From assembly GCA_003242895.1 (NCBI GenBank), contig QKMY01000052.1:1-53702 (forward strand): DNA of 53,702 nt. The letters are read 5' to 3'. Positions within the stretch are counted from its first letter, which is position 1, and each line of letters starts with the position of its first letter. Positions 18,053 to 27,686 of this stretch are shown one piece after another. This stretch comes from Candidatus Margulisiibacteriota bacterium (GTDB taxonomy: Bacteria; Margulisbacteria; Riflemargulisbacteria; GWF2-39-127). Both the position numbers and the translations under genes were made by a program. A model generated the notes under the pieces. That model worked only from the letters and a program-made list of their open reading frames with translations. It ran no database searches and had not been told where the DNA came from.

Positions 18053-18072
18053 ATATACCTGTTTGCTATAAT
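18044..18072 (+). promoter_or_regulatory. Promoter at the end of the thioredoxin-CcdA gene
   Basis: TTGCAT at 18044-18049 and TATAAT at 18067-18072 are 17 bases apart. The -10 sits in a 17-base palindrome at 18066-18082. Transcription would start near 18079, giving the second chemoreceptor gene a leader of about 335 bases, or expressing something in between. Confidence 0.5.
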
Positions 18073-18414
18073 TAAATTATAGAGGTTTAGGGTGTTTTTA
18101 GATGAGGGATACCGTAGAATTATTCGTTATTACAGATTTCTCGCTAATATATTGCATTAAAATAATGTTTGCTAATTTCTCCAGTTTATATACAAAACAC
18201 ATAAGAATATGATGAACTGATTTTTGGGCATAAGTTTTGGTCGTAGCAGTGCCTATGGGATATCTTAAAAAAGCAGTGAAAAACAGAATTATGTATATTT
18301 CTAGCCAGCACTGTAGTTGGTGTTAAGGATCATAGGTGCAAGAATAATTAATGACGGAAATTCTCTGGTTTGTCTCAGGGCTTTATTTAAATATATTGGG
18401 GAGGAAGTGCGACT
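18053..18414. other. Long leader region before the second chemoreceptor
   Basis: Preceded by the promoter at 18044-18072. A 36-codon frame lies at 18102-18212 with only a poor GGTG site ahead, so it is weakly supported. I tested for a c-di-GMP riboswitch consensus by eye and did not find it. Confidence 0.45.
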
Positions 18415-20505
18415 ATGTTTTATAATCTGAGCTTTTTTTCAATTAAAGCGAAAATAGCGGTAATTGCTAATGTGATTTGCGGTTTTTTGATTGTTATTGC
18501 AATTTTATCTGTTTTTATCCTTAGTACTATGGAACGTTCAATGGGAACGATATACAACGATTCGGTGTTACCAATGAAGGAATGGTCGCAGCTGAGATTT
18601 CATATAGAAACAATAAAAGGAAAACTCTATTATCATGTTGCGGAAAGTGATGAGGAACGCCTTACTGCTATAGAAAACGAAATCGACTCGCTGACCAGAC
18701 AAATAAATGATCTATATATCTCCAAATTGAAAGTTGTTACAAAGAATAACAATACTGTGACTGATCTATCCAAAATTGATTTGAACAAGGAATCACTGCA
18801 GAATATTCAGCGTTTATTTCTGGTTGAATGGCAAAAGCTAGAATCTGACATTAAAGCGATAACCGAGATGAGTAAGTCTTATTTAAAAGAAGATGCCAGT
18901 AATAAATTAAAAACAGCGTTTGATTCGGTAGATAAGGTAAGCGACATAACATTCGAAAAATACATTAAGAATACATTTGTTTTATATCAAAGCAGTAAAA
19001 AAATGAATGTTAATAGTTTAATTATCTTTATTGTTATTTCTGTGCTGGCAGTTATTCTTTCACAAGTTCTAAGCAGAAAGATTTCACTGGATATATCTCA
19101 AAAACTAGCAATTATTAATAAATCATTTGAACAGATTGGCGCAGGCAACTTAACTACTCAGGTAACAATCAGCAGCCGTATTCCTGATGACTTGGATATT
19201 ACCGCCAGACTGCTTAATGAAATGACGCAGAAATTGCAGGAAGTATTAAAACTATCGATTACTGCATCTGCTGCCACTAACGAGCTAATAATCCAGAGCA
19301 ATAATAAAATTCAGGAAATAACTGATAATACTGATGAAATTAATAATAACATAACCAATGTTTCCAAAGCTGCTGAAAATCAGGTCAGAAACATTAACGA
19401 AGTACTGGATGAGATGAAAGAGATACTGGACGTGGCGGGAAATGTTTACATCGGTACTGATCAGCAGGTCAGGTTAATGAAACAATCAGAAGATAATATA
19501 AATAATAACAATACTATTGTAAATCAGATTAATGATTCTTCTCACATCGAGAAGAAAGAATTGTTCGAAATGAGGGCTATTGTAAACAATATGATCATGG
19601 CAATAAAGCAGATCAGTGCCGATTCTACCAATGCAGCTCAGGCCGCTGTTAATACCTCCAATATCGCACAGGACGGAAAAAACGTACTATCTGATACATT
19701 GGAAGGACTTACACAGATACATCGTAATATGCTTGAAGCAGGAGAAAAAGTACATAATCTGGGGGAACAATCATCAAAAATTATTCAGATAGTTGAAGTT
19801 ATTGATGATATTTCAGGACAAACTAATCTGTTGGCTCTTAATGCTGCGATAGAAGCTGCCAGAGCCGGTGAGCATGGCCGTGGATTTGCTGTCGTAGCCG
19901 ATGAGGTAAGAAAACTGGCGGAAAAAGCTGTTAAAGCTACAAAAAATATTTCCGATCTCATAAAGATAACCCAGGGAGAAATACAAAAAGTTACAGATTA
20001 CTTCAGTAATGTCAGTAACAGTGTAAAAAAAGAAGTGGAAATGGCAAATCAAACCAAAGAAGCTTTTGTTAATATTGTTGAGGGAGTGAATAGCATTACT
20101 GCACAAGTACAAAATATTTCTGCAGCATCGGAAGAACTGTCAGCTTCGACATCCGATGTAACGGAAATGACTGATCATGTTTGCAACATTGTTGATAAAA
20201 ATGTTAATACAATGAGCGATGTAGTAACTAATTTCGCCAAATTGAAGGAATCCATTACTGAAACGAGAACTTTTTCGGAACAAAGTAAAACCATGATTAA
20301 TGAACTTAAAGAAAAAGATTTGCATGTTAATGATAAACTTGGATATATTTTGAACATTTCAAAAGATAACTCGGATTATGCAACCTCAACTAATGCTTCG
20401 ATGGAAGAAATTGGTGATAAAATGAAAGATATTCATAAACAAATGAACGATCTATCAGTAATATCTACTGAATTATCGAAACAAGTAGGTATTTTTACTG
20501 TCTGA
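18415..20505 (+). CDS. Methyl-accepting chemotaxis protein
   Basis: A 696-residue chemoreceptor. TM1 is about 13-36; a periplasmic helical region (37-195) of the four-helix-bundle type follows; TM2 is about 198-217; HAMP is about 218-272. A long cytoplasmic coiled coil has its tip around 457-512 ([20 protein letters not shown] and [15 protein letters not shown]). GGGGAGG ahead of the ATG supports the start. The periplasmic domain has no Cys or His cluster; the ligand is unknown. No che genes adjoin. The protein ends in [11 protein letters not shown] without a CheR-tether pentapeptide. Confidence 0.92.
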   Translation: MFYNLSFFSIKAKIAVIANVICGFLIVIAILSVFILSTMERSMGTIYNDSVLPMKEWSQLRFHIETIKGKLYYHVAESDEERLTAIENEIDSLTRQINDLYISKLKVVTKNNNTVTDLSKIDLNKESLQNIQRLFLVEWQKLESDIKAITEMSKSYLKEDASNKLKTAFDSVDKVSDITFEKYIKNTFVLYQSSKKMNVNSLIIFIVISVLAVILSQVLSRKISLDISQKLAIINKSFEQIGAGNLTTQVTISSRIPDDLDITARLLNEMTQKLQEVLKLSITASAATNELIIQSNNKIQEITDNTDEINNNITNVSKAAENQVRNINEVLDEMKEILDVAGNVYIGTDQQVRLMKQSEDNINNNNTIVNQINDSSHIEKKELFEMRAIVNNMIMAIKQISADSTNAAQAAVNTSNIAQDGKNVLSDTLEGLTQIHRNMLEAGEKVHNLGEQSSKIIQIVEVIDDISGQTNLLALNAAIEAARAGEHGRGFAVVADEVRKLAEKAVKATKNISDLIKITQGEIQKVTDYFSNVSNSVKKEVEMANQTKEAFVNIVEGVNSITAQVQNISAASEELSASTSDVTEMTDHVCNIVDKNVNTMSDVVTNFAKLKESITETRTFSEQSKTMINELKEKDLHVNDKLGYILNISKDNSDYATSTNASMEEIGDKMKDIHKQMNDLSVISTELSKQVGIFTV

Positions 20506-20643
20506 TTGTGAATGGAGGTGAAAATAAATAGGGATTAATCGTTATGAGTCATTATCTATTTTGCTGCAAATTTCTGAGAGAATGATGCAAAGCAAGGTAG
20601 GGATTGGAAAAATAATTACAAATGTTAATGGGAGGTAATACGC

Positions 20644-21465
20644 ATGATTAAAAAATTATTAATGATATGTAGTTTTGTTGTTTTATTGAGTACCGCTGTA
20701 ATGGCTGAAGAGAGTTATCCGTTAAGAAAAACTTTCCCGGATTGCAAACCTATCAGTACTGCTGAATTAATTAAGGCATATGATGATGCCCTGATTATTG
20801 ATGCCCGTTTTGAAAGTGAATATGATGTTGTAAGAATAAAAAATGCAGTCTTCTACCCTGCAGAGAAGATAACAAAGTCAGGGCTTGATAAGATTGTTAA
20901 AGCTTCAAATAAGAAGATTATTGTTTTCTATTGCAATGGTATTACCTGTCCAAAAAGCTATGAGGCAGATAAAAAAGCTCTAAGTTTTGGGTATACCAAT
21001 TCTTATGTCTACGATGACGGTATATTTGATTGGATAAAATCAAATTCGGACGAGGCATTGTTTTGGGGTAAGCCTTTTACCGCCGCATCTCTTAAAAACT
21101 TTAATCAGATACAGAGTGCATCAAAGAGTGTTTATTTAGGCACCGAGGCCTTTCTGAAAAAATATAAGGATGAGGGATATGAACTTATTGATTTAAGAGA
21201 GCCTTTCTCTCAGGCAGACTTCGGAAAAATTACGATGCCAAAGGTTAAGGTTATTACTTTTGATAAAATTGTTGATTTGATGAACAAAGGTAATGCAAAG
21301 GCAATTCCTGATTCTAAGTTTCTTGTTGTTGATAACGTAGGAAAACAGGTTGGCTGGTTATACTATTACCTCAAGAAGCATGATAAAACCGATTTTTATT
21401 TTCTAAAAGGTGGCGTCAAAAAATGGCAGGAAGATGGCTTTGATTTAAGTGGTGAAAAAAAGTAA
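20644..21465 (+). CDS. Periplasmic tandem rhodanese-like protein
   Basis: A 273-residue protein with a signal peptide (1-21). It has two rhodanese-like domains: about 37-140, with the active-site loop CNGITC (C97, C102), and about 160-268, where the loop reads VVDNVGKQ and lacks the cysteine. The first could transfer sulfur or sense thiol/sulfur species in the periplasm; the second is probably structural or regulatory, as in other tandem rhodaneses. GGGAGG sits ahead of the ATG, and a strong terminator follows. Its neighbours, a thiol-disulfide membrane protein and chemoreceptors, fit a sulfur/redox theme, but a link is only inferred. Confidence 0.83.
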   Translation: MIKKLLMICSFVVLLSTAVMAEESYPLRKTFPDCKPISTAELIKAYDDALIIDARFESEYDVVRIKNAVFYPAEKITKSGLDKIVKASNKKIIVFYCNGITCPKSYEADKKALSFGYTNSYVYDDGIFDWIKSNSDEALFWGKPFTAASLKNFNQIQSASKSVYLGTEAFLKKYKDEGYELIDLREPFSQADFGKITMPKVKVITFDKIVDLMNKGNAKAIPDSKFLVVDNVGKQVGWLYYYLKKHDKTDFYFLKGGVKKWQEDGFDLSGEKK

Positions 21466-21481
21466 GAATTTCTAATGGGCT

Positions 21482-21530
21482 GAGTCGGATTATCTCAAAG
21501 CTATCGAGATAATCTGACTCGGTTGTTTTA
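21482..21530 (+). terminator. Rho-independent terminator after the rhodanese gene
   Basis: A 15-bp stem, at 21482-21496 and 21506-21520 with one G-T pair, is followed by a T-rich run (TTGTTTTATTTTATT). It separates this gene from the convergent chemoreceptor. Confidence 0.88.
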
Positions 21531-21715
21531 TTTTATTCTGTTTTATTGCTGTTTCTTCTAGTAAATTTCATGGTTTTTGACATGGTTTTCTCAGGCTTTT
21601 TGGGCGAGTTCCCAGCTTTTCTTTGCCCTTTCTTTTGTCGATAACTCTAGGTACGTACTTACTGAGGACAATCTCTCAGTTTCCATCATAGAATAAATCC
21701 TGACAGTCTTTTCCG

Positions 21716-23806
21716 TTATAGTTTGAACTGCGAGACGTTATCCGTTAGGTTAATCGCCAGATTCCGGATATTAGCTATCATCTCATTAATACCTAGAGTA
21801 ACCGCGGTGATCTCTTCGGATGACGCGTTGACTTCTTCTGCCGTTGAGGAGTTGTCTTCTGCCAGATTCACTACATTATCCACCTTTTTGATAGAATTTT
21901 CGTGACCGCTTCTCATGGCATTTGATAGTTCTTTATTGTTATCTGCGACTTTCTTGATCTCATTGAAAGAGTTGACCATACTTTCCGTATTGCCAACAGC
22001 TTTCGTTACTGATACCAGCGTCTTCTCAACTGTTTGGGCAATGTTATTAATACTATTTACTGTCTCTCCGCTGGAAGCGTTTATTTCTTCCGCAGCAGCT
22101 GAAATACTCTGTATCTGCTGGACAGTATCCGTTACCGCATGAATTATCTTTGTCAGCTCTTCCCTGGCCTGGCTGGCAAGCTCCGATCCTTTTTTGACTT
22201 CAAGTGTACCTGTTTCCATGGATTTAACAGTTTCGACAGTTATACTTTGGATGTTTTTGATTATTGCTGCTATTTCTTTGGTCGCTTTTGTTGATCTTTC
22301 GGCAAGCTTTCGTACTTCATCGGCAACGACCGCAAAACCACGGCCCTGCTCACCTGCCCTGGCCGCTTCTATTGCAGCATTAAGGGCAAGCAGGTTGGTT
22401 TGGCCCGCTATGTCATTAATCACTTCGACGATCTCGCCGATTTGTGTAGAGCTTTCACCAAGAAGGTTTATTTTGTCTGCCGTGTTCATAACAGTTTCTT
22501 TTATGTTGTTAATACTATTAACGGCATTTATAACAATTGTTTCGCCGTTAGCGGCGATGCGGGCTGTTTTTTCGGAGTTCTGCGAAACGTTGTTGGCTTC
22601 TATCGAGACCTGCTCTATGGCGCGGGCCATTTGTTCAGTGATCATTTTTGCGTTCTTTATTTCGTCACTTTCTTTTTTCGCTTCGTTATAGAGGCCGGAA
22701 ATAGCTTCGTTATTTTCATTTATATTTTTAACAGCCTTGCTGATATCTGCCACCTGCTTATCCGCACCCTGTGCGACCTTATTGATAATTCCCATTTTCT
22801 CGCCAAGATCAGCCTTAACGTAACTGAGATCAGTAACCTGTCTACCTGCTGATTCGGCTACTGAAGTGATTGCCAGGGTTATCTGCTCTACCCCTGTTGC
22901 GCTTTCCCGGTGCATTGTGGATAGATCCTGGAACTTTTCGGTAATGGTTAAGGCAAGCTCCTTAACGTTTTTGATAAGGTTCTTTAAATCTCCAACCATG
23001 GTATTGATACTCGTGTTTATCTGGCCTACTTCATTATTGTTTTTGCCGTCAAGGATTACATCCAGTTCGCCTCTTGATATCTTCTTCAGTGCTTCTACGA
23101 TCGTATTGATAGGTGCCGACAAAGAACTTATTATAATCAATGCAAATATTATCGTAACTAGAAAACCGGCTACTGCGATAGTGATTAGTAAGAAGGTACG
23201 CTGAGATATAATGCCTGTTGTGTCTTTTTCCAGCTTGCTGTTCATGTCAGTAGCTGCTGCGACGACTTTATCGACGTACCCGCGATGCTCCTGGTATTTT
23301 TTCTTTAGGATACCCATTGCCAGTTCAGAAGCTCTGTCTTTATTTCCTTCAAGGATAGCCGGAATAAACTTACTGTCCCGAATACTAAAGAATTCAATTG
23401 CCGGATCATACGCATGAAGCACCATATCATCTTTCATTTCTTTAGGCGCAAACGGATTAGTCCAGAAAGAATATCTATCTTTATTTATCCAGTATTCATG
23501 CCTGACATCATAATCTATCTTCAATTGCTTGCTTTTTTCCAACAGGATTTTTAATTCTTCCTCGTCATTATTATTTAGCATTTCAAGTACGACAAGATAG
23601 GCTTCGATAATATATTCCGGAGGAGGCAGGATATCGGCTATTAGATCTTTTCCCAGTACAATGTTTGTATAGATAGGACCGTTAACCTTTACCTTGTTCA
23701 GTGTAGTATATGAATATATCCCGAATACCAGAAACGCCAGTGAAAATATGCCGATAGTAAGCAACAGTTGATCCTTTATCCTCAAGCCCTTTATATAATT
23801 CAACAT
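21716..23806 (-). CDS. Methyl-accepting chemotaxis protein
   Basis: A 696-residue chemoreceptor on the minus strand. TM1 is about 13-32; the periplasmic domain (33-200) opens with [20 protein letters not shown], a conserved-looking signature seen in other chemoreceptors, and contains [14 protein letters not shown]2 is about 203-227; HAMP is about 228-280 ([11 protein letters not shown]). The tip, [20 protein letters not shown] plus [15 protein letters not shown], is intact. AAAAGGAG precedes the ATG. The ligand is unknown. It faces the rhodanese gene tail to tail and has a 650-base upstream region to itself and the next plus-strand gene. Confidence 0.92.
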   Translation of the reverse strand: MLNYIKGLRIKDQLLLTIGIFSLAFLVFGIYSYTTLNKVKVNGPIYTNIVLGKDLIADILPPPEYIIEAYLVVLEMLNNNDEEELKILLEKSKQLKIDYDVRHEYWINKDRYSFWTNPFAPKEMKDDMVLHAYDPAIEFFSIRDSKFIPAILEGNKDRASELAMGILKKKYQEHRGYVDKVVAAATDMNSKLEKDTTGIISQRTFLLITIAVAGFLVTIIFALIIISSLSAPINTIVEALKKISRGELDVILDGKNNNEVGQINTSINTMVGDLKNLIKNVKELALTITEKFQDLSTMHRESATGVEQITLAITSVAESAGRQVTDLSYVKADLGEKMGIINKVAQGADKQVADISKAVKNINENNEAISGLYNEAKKESDEIKNAKMITEQMARAIEQVSIEANNVSQNSEKTARIAANGETIVINAVNSINNIKETVMNTADKINLLGESSTQIGEIVEVINDIAGQTNLLALNAAIEAARAGEQGRGFAVVADEVRKLAERSTKATKEIAAIIKNIQSITVETVKSMETGTLEVKKGSELASQAREELTKIIHAVTDTVQQIQSISAAAEEINASSGETVNSINNIAQTVEKTLVSVTKAVGNTESMVNSFNEIKKVADNNKELSNAMRSGHENSIKKVDNVVNLAEDNSSTAEEVNASSEEITAVTLGINEMIANIRNLAINLTDNVSQFKL

Positions 23807-24459
23807 CCCTGAAATCTCCTTTTTAATCGATATTTAAGTCAATATTTTGTTGTGCTCTTAATTTAACTGAACATACAGAAATAGCTATAATTACTCTCGG
23901 AAATCTTAAAAAAAACCACATTGAAGAATCGAATAGTTATGTTTGCAAGAAAATATAGAAAAACAACGTGCTATGCTGAATTCCATATATGATATATAAC
24001 AAATTTTGTGCCAGGTTGTTGTAAATGCTTTTTTGTTAGGGTAAATCGATATTGAGTGGCAATCTGGTATTGCATCGATATATGAAAGTTATACAAATTA
24101 GTATTTTTAACATGGATATATCTACATAAATGTAATTAATTTGACCTTTATAATCAATAAAATTCTACCAGCTCGACTTGAGCGAACAAACTTTCAGGTT
24201 TTTATGAAGAATAAGCCGGTATATCGCAGTTTTTTTTTAAGAACGTTTTTTTGCCTGCATAGAATCGAACTATTCCCGATTTGAAGTGTCAGGATAGTGC
24301 AGCAGGGCAATCGCATGTCATCCCTTAATATCATTATCAGGGAGCCATAGCTATAAATATGTGTGAATTCCAGCTAAACACTTGCTGGGATCAAAGTAAT
24401 TGACAAAATTAGGTAAAGAACTATTTGATAAATACAAAAAATTATTATAAAATTAAAGT
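23807..24459. other. Large divergent intergenic region with a tRNA-like remnant
   Basis: At 653 bases, this is the longest gene-free stretch. It must hold the promoter of the minus-strand chemoreceptor, and TTGACA at 24400-24405 may serve the small gene at 24460, though its -10 is poor. A tRNA-like segment lies at 24251-24310. Other AT-rich palindromes (around 23985-24000 and 24045-24085) have no clear role. A 26-codon frame starting at 24204 runs into the tRNA-like segment and is not supported. Confidence 0.45.
24251..24310 (-). pseudogene. Degenerate tRNA-like segment with a UCA anticodon-like loop
   Basis: Read on the minus strand, TTGCCCTGC pairs with the final GCAGGCAA (one bulge) like an acceptor stem. 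GTTCGATTC forms a perfect T-loop/B-box within a 4-bp stem (ATAG/CTAT). CTTCAAA (24280-24286) matches an anticodon loop reading UCA, flanked by CCTGA/TCGGG with a 2-base misfit. ACTTCAAATC is identical to the anticodon arm core of E. coli tRNA-Sec. The D arm and variable arm are missing, so it is at most a remnant, or coincidence. Confidence 0.25.
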
Positions 24460-24681
24460 ATGAAAAAAGAATTAATGGCCTTACTTCAAGTAGCAACCGA
24501 TCTGATAAGATTATACCCTAATGATAACAATTTGCATGTCATTGCAAGAGATCTAACTGATAAATTATCTGAGTTGCAAGTTAAAATAATGCAATTACAA
24601 AAAGAAAAGTTTGATGAATCAACGAAGTGCAATGCACAGATACTAAAACTCCAACAAGAAATAAAACATTTAAAGAAATAA
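24460..24681 (+). CDS. Small coiled-coil protein, 73 aa
   Basis: A short, highly charged, Leu/Lys/Gln-rich protein whose second half (about 35-73) has heptad spacing typical of a coiled coil. No ribosome binding site is visible before the ATG and the nearest promoter is weak, so expression is uncertain. A perfect 11-bp inverted repeat after it (24824-24853) could end its transcript. Function unknown. Confidence 0.45.
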   Translation: MKKELMALLQVATDLIRLYPNDNNLHVIARDLTDKLSELQVKIMQLQKEKFDESTKCNAQILKLQQEIKHLKK

Positions 24682-24823
24682 TCCCTCGATATTAAAAAGA
24701 ACCGAATGGTGAGCTGAAATAAGCTGATGTTTTCGTTTGCCATATTCACGATAAATCCTATGAAATTAGAAGTAAATCATCAACCCGCAATAATTTCTCC
24801 AAAATATTTTCTAAATATCCGAC

Positions 24824-24853
24824 AAAATAGTTCCAAGTAACGGGAACTATTTT
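24824..24853 (+). repeat. Perfect 11-bp inverted repeat overlapping the sigma-gene promoter
   Basis: AAAATAGTTCC (24824-24834) and GGAACTATTTT (24843-24853) are perfect complements around an 8-base loop, followed by T then AGCGG. The right arm contains the GGAACT -35-like element of the sigma gene. It can be read as a terminator of the 73-aa gene, as an operator, or both. Confidence 0.6.
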
Positions 24854-24869
24854 TAGCGGTAATTTGTAT
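24843..24869 (+). promoter_or_regulatory. Candidate ECF-sigma promoter, copy A (sigma gene)
   Basis: GGAACT at 24843-24848, 15 bases, then TTGTAT at 24864-24869; the sigma gene starts 22 bases later. GGAACT is the classical -35 of RpoE-type ECF sigma factors. Three related copies occur in the window, which supports autoregulation. Confidence 0.6.
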
Positions 24870-24891
24870 TATCTATAAAGGTGGACATTTT

Positions 24892-25464
24892 ATGAATATC
24901 GAGCCTGAGCTACATGTTATCCGAGCATTTCAGCAAGGCGACTCTGATGCCTTCAAAACTATCTATGACCTGACACAAGGGTACGTATACTCTATCATCT
25001 ATAAAATGGTTCTGGACCGTGAGGAAACGAAAGATCTTACTCATGATATTTATGTGAAAATCTATGAAAACCGGAAAGTGTATGTTCCGGGTAACAAGTT
25101 CACGACATGGCTTTATCGTATAGCGACGAACCACGCTATTAATTATTTGAACAAAAAACGGTCTTTTTTTATCAGATTACCTCAGCTATTTTTTCATCAT
25201 AGCTCAGATACTAGTGAATATGTGGTTGAAGAAGATATTCCCCCTATACAAAAAGCATTAAAGCAGCTTAAGCCGGAATATAGGATTTGTGTAATTTTGC
25301 GGGATATCGAAGACCTGTCATATGAGGAAATTGCAGAACAGCTTTGTGTAAACATAGGGACAGTCAGGTCGAGAATAAACCGGGGAAGAAAACAGCTTCT
25401 CGATAGCTATATAAAGGAGGTGGGCCAATATGAAATTCAAGAAGCGAGACAGTATTCTTTATAA
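24892..25464 (+). CDS. RNA polymerase sigma factor, ECF family
   Basis: A 190-residue ECF sigma factor. Region 2 is about 25-95 (DAFKTIYDLT... DLTHDIYVKIYEN, then FTTWLYRIATNHAINYLNKKR for -10 recognition). Region 4 is about 125-180 (LKPEYRICVILRDIEDLSYEEIA, then the helix-turn-helix GTVRSRINRGRKQL). There is no region 3, as usual for the class. AAAGGTGG precedes the ATG. Its 3' end overlaps the next gene by 35 bases, typical of sigma/anti-sigma pairs. Likely target promoters share GGAACT-N14/15-TTGTAT, found in front of this gene and three envelope genes. Confidence 0.93.
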   Translation: MNIEPELHVIRAFQQGDSDAFKTIYDLTQGYVYSIIYKMVLDREETKDLTHDIYVKIYENRKVYVPGNKFTTWLYRIATNHAINYLNKKRSFFIRLPQLFFHHSSDTSEYVVEEDIPPIQKALKQLKPEYRICVILRDIEDLSYEEIAEQLCVNIGTVRSRINRGRKQLLDSYIKEVGQYEIQEARQYSL

Positions 25465-25783
25465 CGGGTATATACGTCCTGAGCTGAAATCCATAACCTT
25501 GGATAATCATCCAGCAGAAATATGGGAGAGGGTAAGGACAACATTGGAATCGAGAGAGCAGTCAAAGAACTACTTTCAGTATATTCAAGAGTTATTTTCA
25601 TTTAGGACCAAAAAAGGTTTTGCTTTGGCAGCCAGTCTTGCTCTGGTTGTCTTTGCATTATTCACAGGAACAAAAGAACTTATTATGTATAAAGAAACGA
25701 ACTTATATATCAATGATCTGATGCAGTCTACCTATACAGATGAACCTTTAGTAGAAGATGTAAAGTTGCCGGGAACTTTTTAG
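25430..25783 (+). CDS. Putative single-pass anti-sigma factor
   Basis: A 117-residue protein with one membrane span (about 63-80, FALAASLALVVFALF). It has a ~60-residue basic cytoplasmic N-terminus and a short acidic periplasmic tail. Position (overlapping the sigma gene by 35 bases, with AAAGGAGGTG ahead of its ATG) and topology fit an anti-sigma factor that holds the sigma at the membrane. It lacks the HxxxCxxC zinc motif of the ZAS class, so it would belong to another type. Its last codons contain the GGAACT element of the next promoter. The function is inferred from context. Confidence 0.72.
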   Translation: MKFKKRDSILYNGYIRPELKSITLDNHPAEIWERVRTTLESREQSKNYFQYIQELFSFRTKKGFALAASLALVVFALFTGTKELIMYKETNLYINDLMQSTYTDEPLVEDVKLPGTF

Positions 25784-25797
25784 TCGGTCGATTGTAT
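25772..25797 (+). promoter_or_regulatory. Candidate ECF-sigma promoter, copy B (Spy-like gene)
   Basis: GGAACT at 25772-25777, 14 bases, TTGTAT at 25792-25797, 22 bases before the Spy-like gene. The -35 lies inside the end of the anti-sigma gene. AAAGTT/AACTTT flank the centre as an imperfect palindrome. Confidence 0.6.
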
Positions 25798-25819
25798 AAA
25801 ATTATAGGAGGGAATAATC

Positions 25820-26290
25820 ATGAAACTACTTTTTATTTTTATTATTATAATAGTTTTGTATGGATCAACGCTTTATGCCTCGGTTGAAAATCTGATCGAC
25901 AAACTGGATTTGACACATCCTCAGGTAAAAAAACTCAGAGATCAGCAGTTAGAACATACAAGAACAATGGAATCACTTAAAACTAAAATATCAGAAAATG
26001 AACAAATACTTAAGAAGGAGATGACGAGCGCCGAACCTGACAAGGAAAAAATAAAAATGTTTACCAAAACACTGAACGAATTGCGAGACGATCTCTTGGA
26101 GAAAAAAGTGGATGCGATTATGGATATGAGAAAAGTAATGACCAAAGATCAGCTGAGAAAGATGGACCGGGTCATGGAACGAAGCGAAAAGGGCGAAACT
26201 CGGGTAGGGAGGCCGAAAGAGGTAAGGAATAAATCAGACCGGGAAATCAAACCACGAGCAATCACTGTACACAGCCGTAGACTTCGTTAG
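25820..26290 (+). CDS. Spy/CpxP-like periplasmic protein
   Basis: A 156-residue protein with a signal peptide (about 1-20), then an all-helical charged domain. The pattern LTHPQVKKLRDQQ near the start and MTKDQLRKMDR near 110-120 resembles the paired LTxxQ motifs of the Spy/CpxP/ZraP family, which act as periplasmic chaperones or metal/stress sensors. The last ~35 residues are very basic. GGAGGG precedes the ATG and copy B of the ECF motif precedes the gene. In an ECF operon it may be the stress-response effector or the sensor that controls the anti-sigma factor. Confidence 0.75.
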   Translation: MKLLFIFIIIIVLYGSTLYASVENLIDKLDLTHPQVKKLRDQQLEHTRTMESLKTKISENEQILKKEMTSAEPDKEKIKMFTKTLNELRDDLLEKKVDAIMDMRKVMTKDQLRKMDRVMERSEKGETRVGRPKEVRNKSDREIKPRAITVHSRRLR

Positions 26291-26377
26291 GTCTCACAGG
26301 ATATGATAGAGTAATAGAGAGCTGACGTGCCATATCCGCAAAAGGGACGATACAGCTCTCGGGATTTTTCTCAAACA

Positions 26378-27610
26378 ATGAATAGAATTGCTTTCTTGTC
26401 TTGTATTTTCCTTATTCTCATTATTCCTATATCAATATATCCGGATGTACTCATTAAACCTGCCTTGATCCTAGACAGCGGAGCTAACAGCACAACCTAT
26501 ATGGCTTCCCGCAATATAACCTCCGGAATTCCGTCAAGGACCGAGTTCTCTATAGTTTTGGCTTCTTATCTTAATCCGGATATTTACCTGGAAGGAACCT
26601 ATTTATATTCTTGTTTGGTGCAAAAAGGTAATAGTTTTCAACGTTCAAATAATCTGGAAATATATGGAGAATATTTGCTTGCGCCGGAAATGAAAGCTGG
26701 TATTTCTTTTGCTTCCGGGTTGAATAAAGACTCCCTCTATTCTCAGCATGATTACCTCCAGATGTCTATGGACCCAACCCTATATTACCAGTTAGGGCCC
26801 TATTCTGCATTAGCCCTATCGTTTAATTACAAAAACACATTCTATGACTCCAATGAAAGTTTAATTTCGAACGAATATTATGGTACTTTCACCTGGCAGT
26901 TATTTCCTTGGCTTATGGGTGCCGTGGGAACGAAGCTGATAAACAATACCTCAAGAACGGAGTCATATGCCAGCAAAGGACATGGATATAACGTGACGGC
27001 AGTATTCTATCCATCAAACGAGCTGTCGTTCACATCAAAAATAGATCTTGAGTTTCTGGATTATCCATCCCCTCGAAGGCATGACGAAATCAGTGTACAA
27101 AGCTACCAGATAGATTACAGCTTCTGGCATAATTTTATGCTAAAGGCCGGATATATTTTTAGTGTTGATAATTCGACAGATGATGACAATCGCTATGCCA
27201 ATAAGGTCTCATTCCTGGGTGTGTCCTATTCATTACCTATCGGAAACCAGTTTCCCAATAAGAATTCTTCTTATGTCTCGTATTTACTGTCCGAAGCGCA
27301 AACCTGCATAAACAAAGATCAGTATGCCAGTGCCCGGAAATACCTGCATAGAATACTCCTCAGCAATGGGAAAAACTCAGAAACTCTCTTCTGGTTAGGG
27401 TTCTCATATCACAAAGAAAAAGAATATGCGAAGGCTATAGATTGTTTTAACGAAGTACTAAAAGAAGACAGCACCTATATAGAAGCATATTATTTGTTAG
27501 GGCATAGTTACATAAAAGCCAAACAGCCTGTCCAAGCGAAAAAAATACTAGCAACTCTCTACAAAATAACCAAAGATAAAACCGTGCAGGAAATATTGAA
27601 ATCTCTCTAA
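26378..27610 (+). CDS. Outer-membrane beta-barrel protein with C-terminal TPR repeats
   Basis: A 410-residue protein (from ATG 26378) with a signal peptide (ending about 20). It has a beta-strand-rich region (about 25-300) with alternating aromatic strands such as YGTFTWQLFPWL, and two to three TPR units (about 300-405, with FWLGFSYHKEKEYAKAIDCF and YYLLGHSYIKAKQP). Barrel plus TPR suggests a surface or secretion-related scaffold. A GTG start at 26327 would add 17 polar residues before the signal peptide; neither start has a good ribosome site. It lies 87 bases after the Spy-like gene, probably in the same transcript. The barrel is inferred from strand pattern. Confidence 0.72.
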   Translation: MNRIAFLSCIFLILIIPISIYPDVLIKPALILDSGANSTTYMASRNITSGIPSRTEFSIVLASYLNPDIYLEGTYLYSCLVQKGNSFQRSNNLEIYGEYLLAPEMKAGISFASGLNKDSLYSQHDYLQMSMDPTLYYQLGPYSALALSFNYKNTFYDSNESLISNEYYGTFTWQLFPWLMGAVGTKLINNTSRTESYASKGHGYNVTAVFYPSNELSFTSKIDLEFLDYPSPRRHDEISVQSYQIDYSFWHNFMLKAGYIFSVDNSTDDDNRYANKVSFLGVSYSLPIGNQFPNKNSSYVSYLLSEAQTCINKDQYASARKYLHRILLSNGKNSETLFWLGFSYHKEKEYAKAIDCFNEVLKEDSTYIEAYYLLGHSYIKAKQPVQAKKILATLYKITKDKTVQEILKSL

Positions 27611-27626
27611 CTCATTGATTTTTCCA

Positions 27627-27652
27627 GGAACTTATTTTGATTCCATTTGTAT
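27627..27652 (+). promoter_or_regulatory. Candidate ECF-sigma promoter, copy D (lipoprotein gene)
   Basis: GGAACT at 27627-27632, 14 bases, TTGTAT at 27647-27652, 34 bases before the DUF4382 lipoprotein start. Same layout as copy B. Confidence 0.6.
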
Positions 27653-27686
27653 CAATAAAATAAATCATAATAAAGGAGAGTATTGT

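Noticed and set aside
22194-22852. Plus-strand frames of 150-165 codons opposite the third chemoreceptor
   Set aside because: They mirror a highly conserved chemoreceptor tip on the minus strand; repetitive Ala/Ser composition is a by-product.
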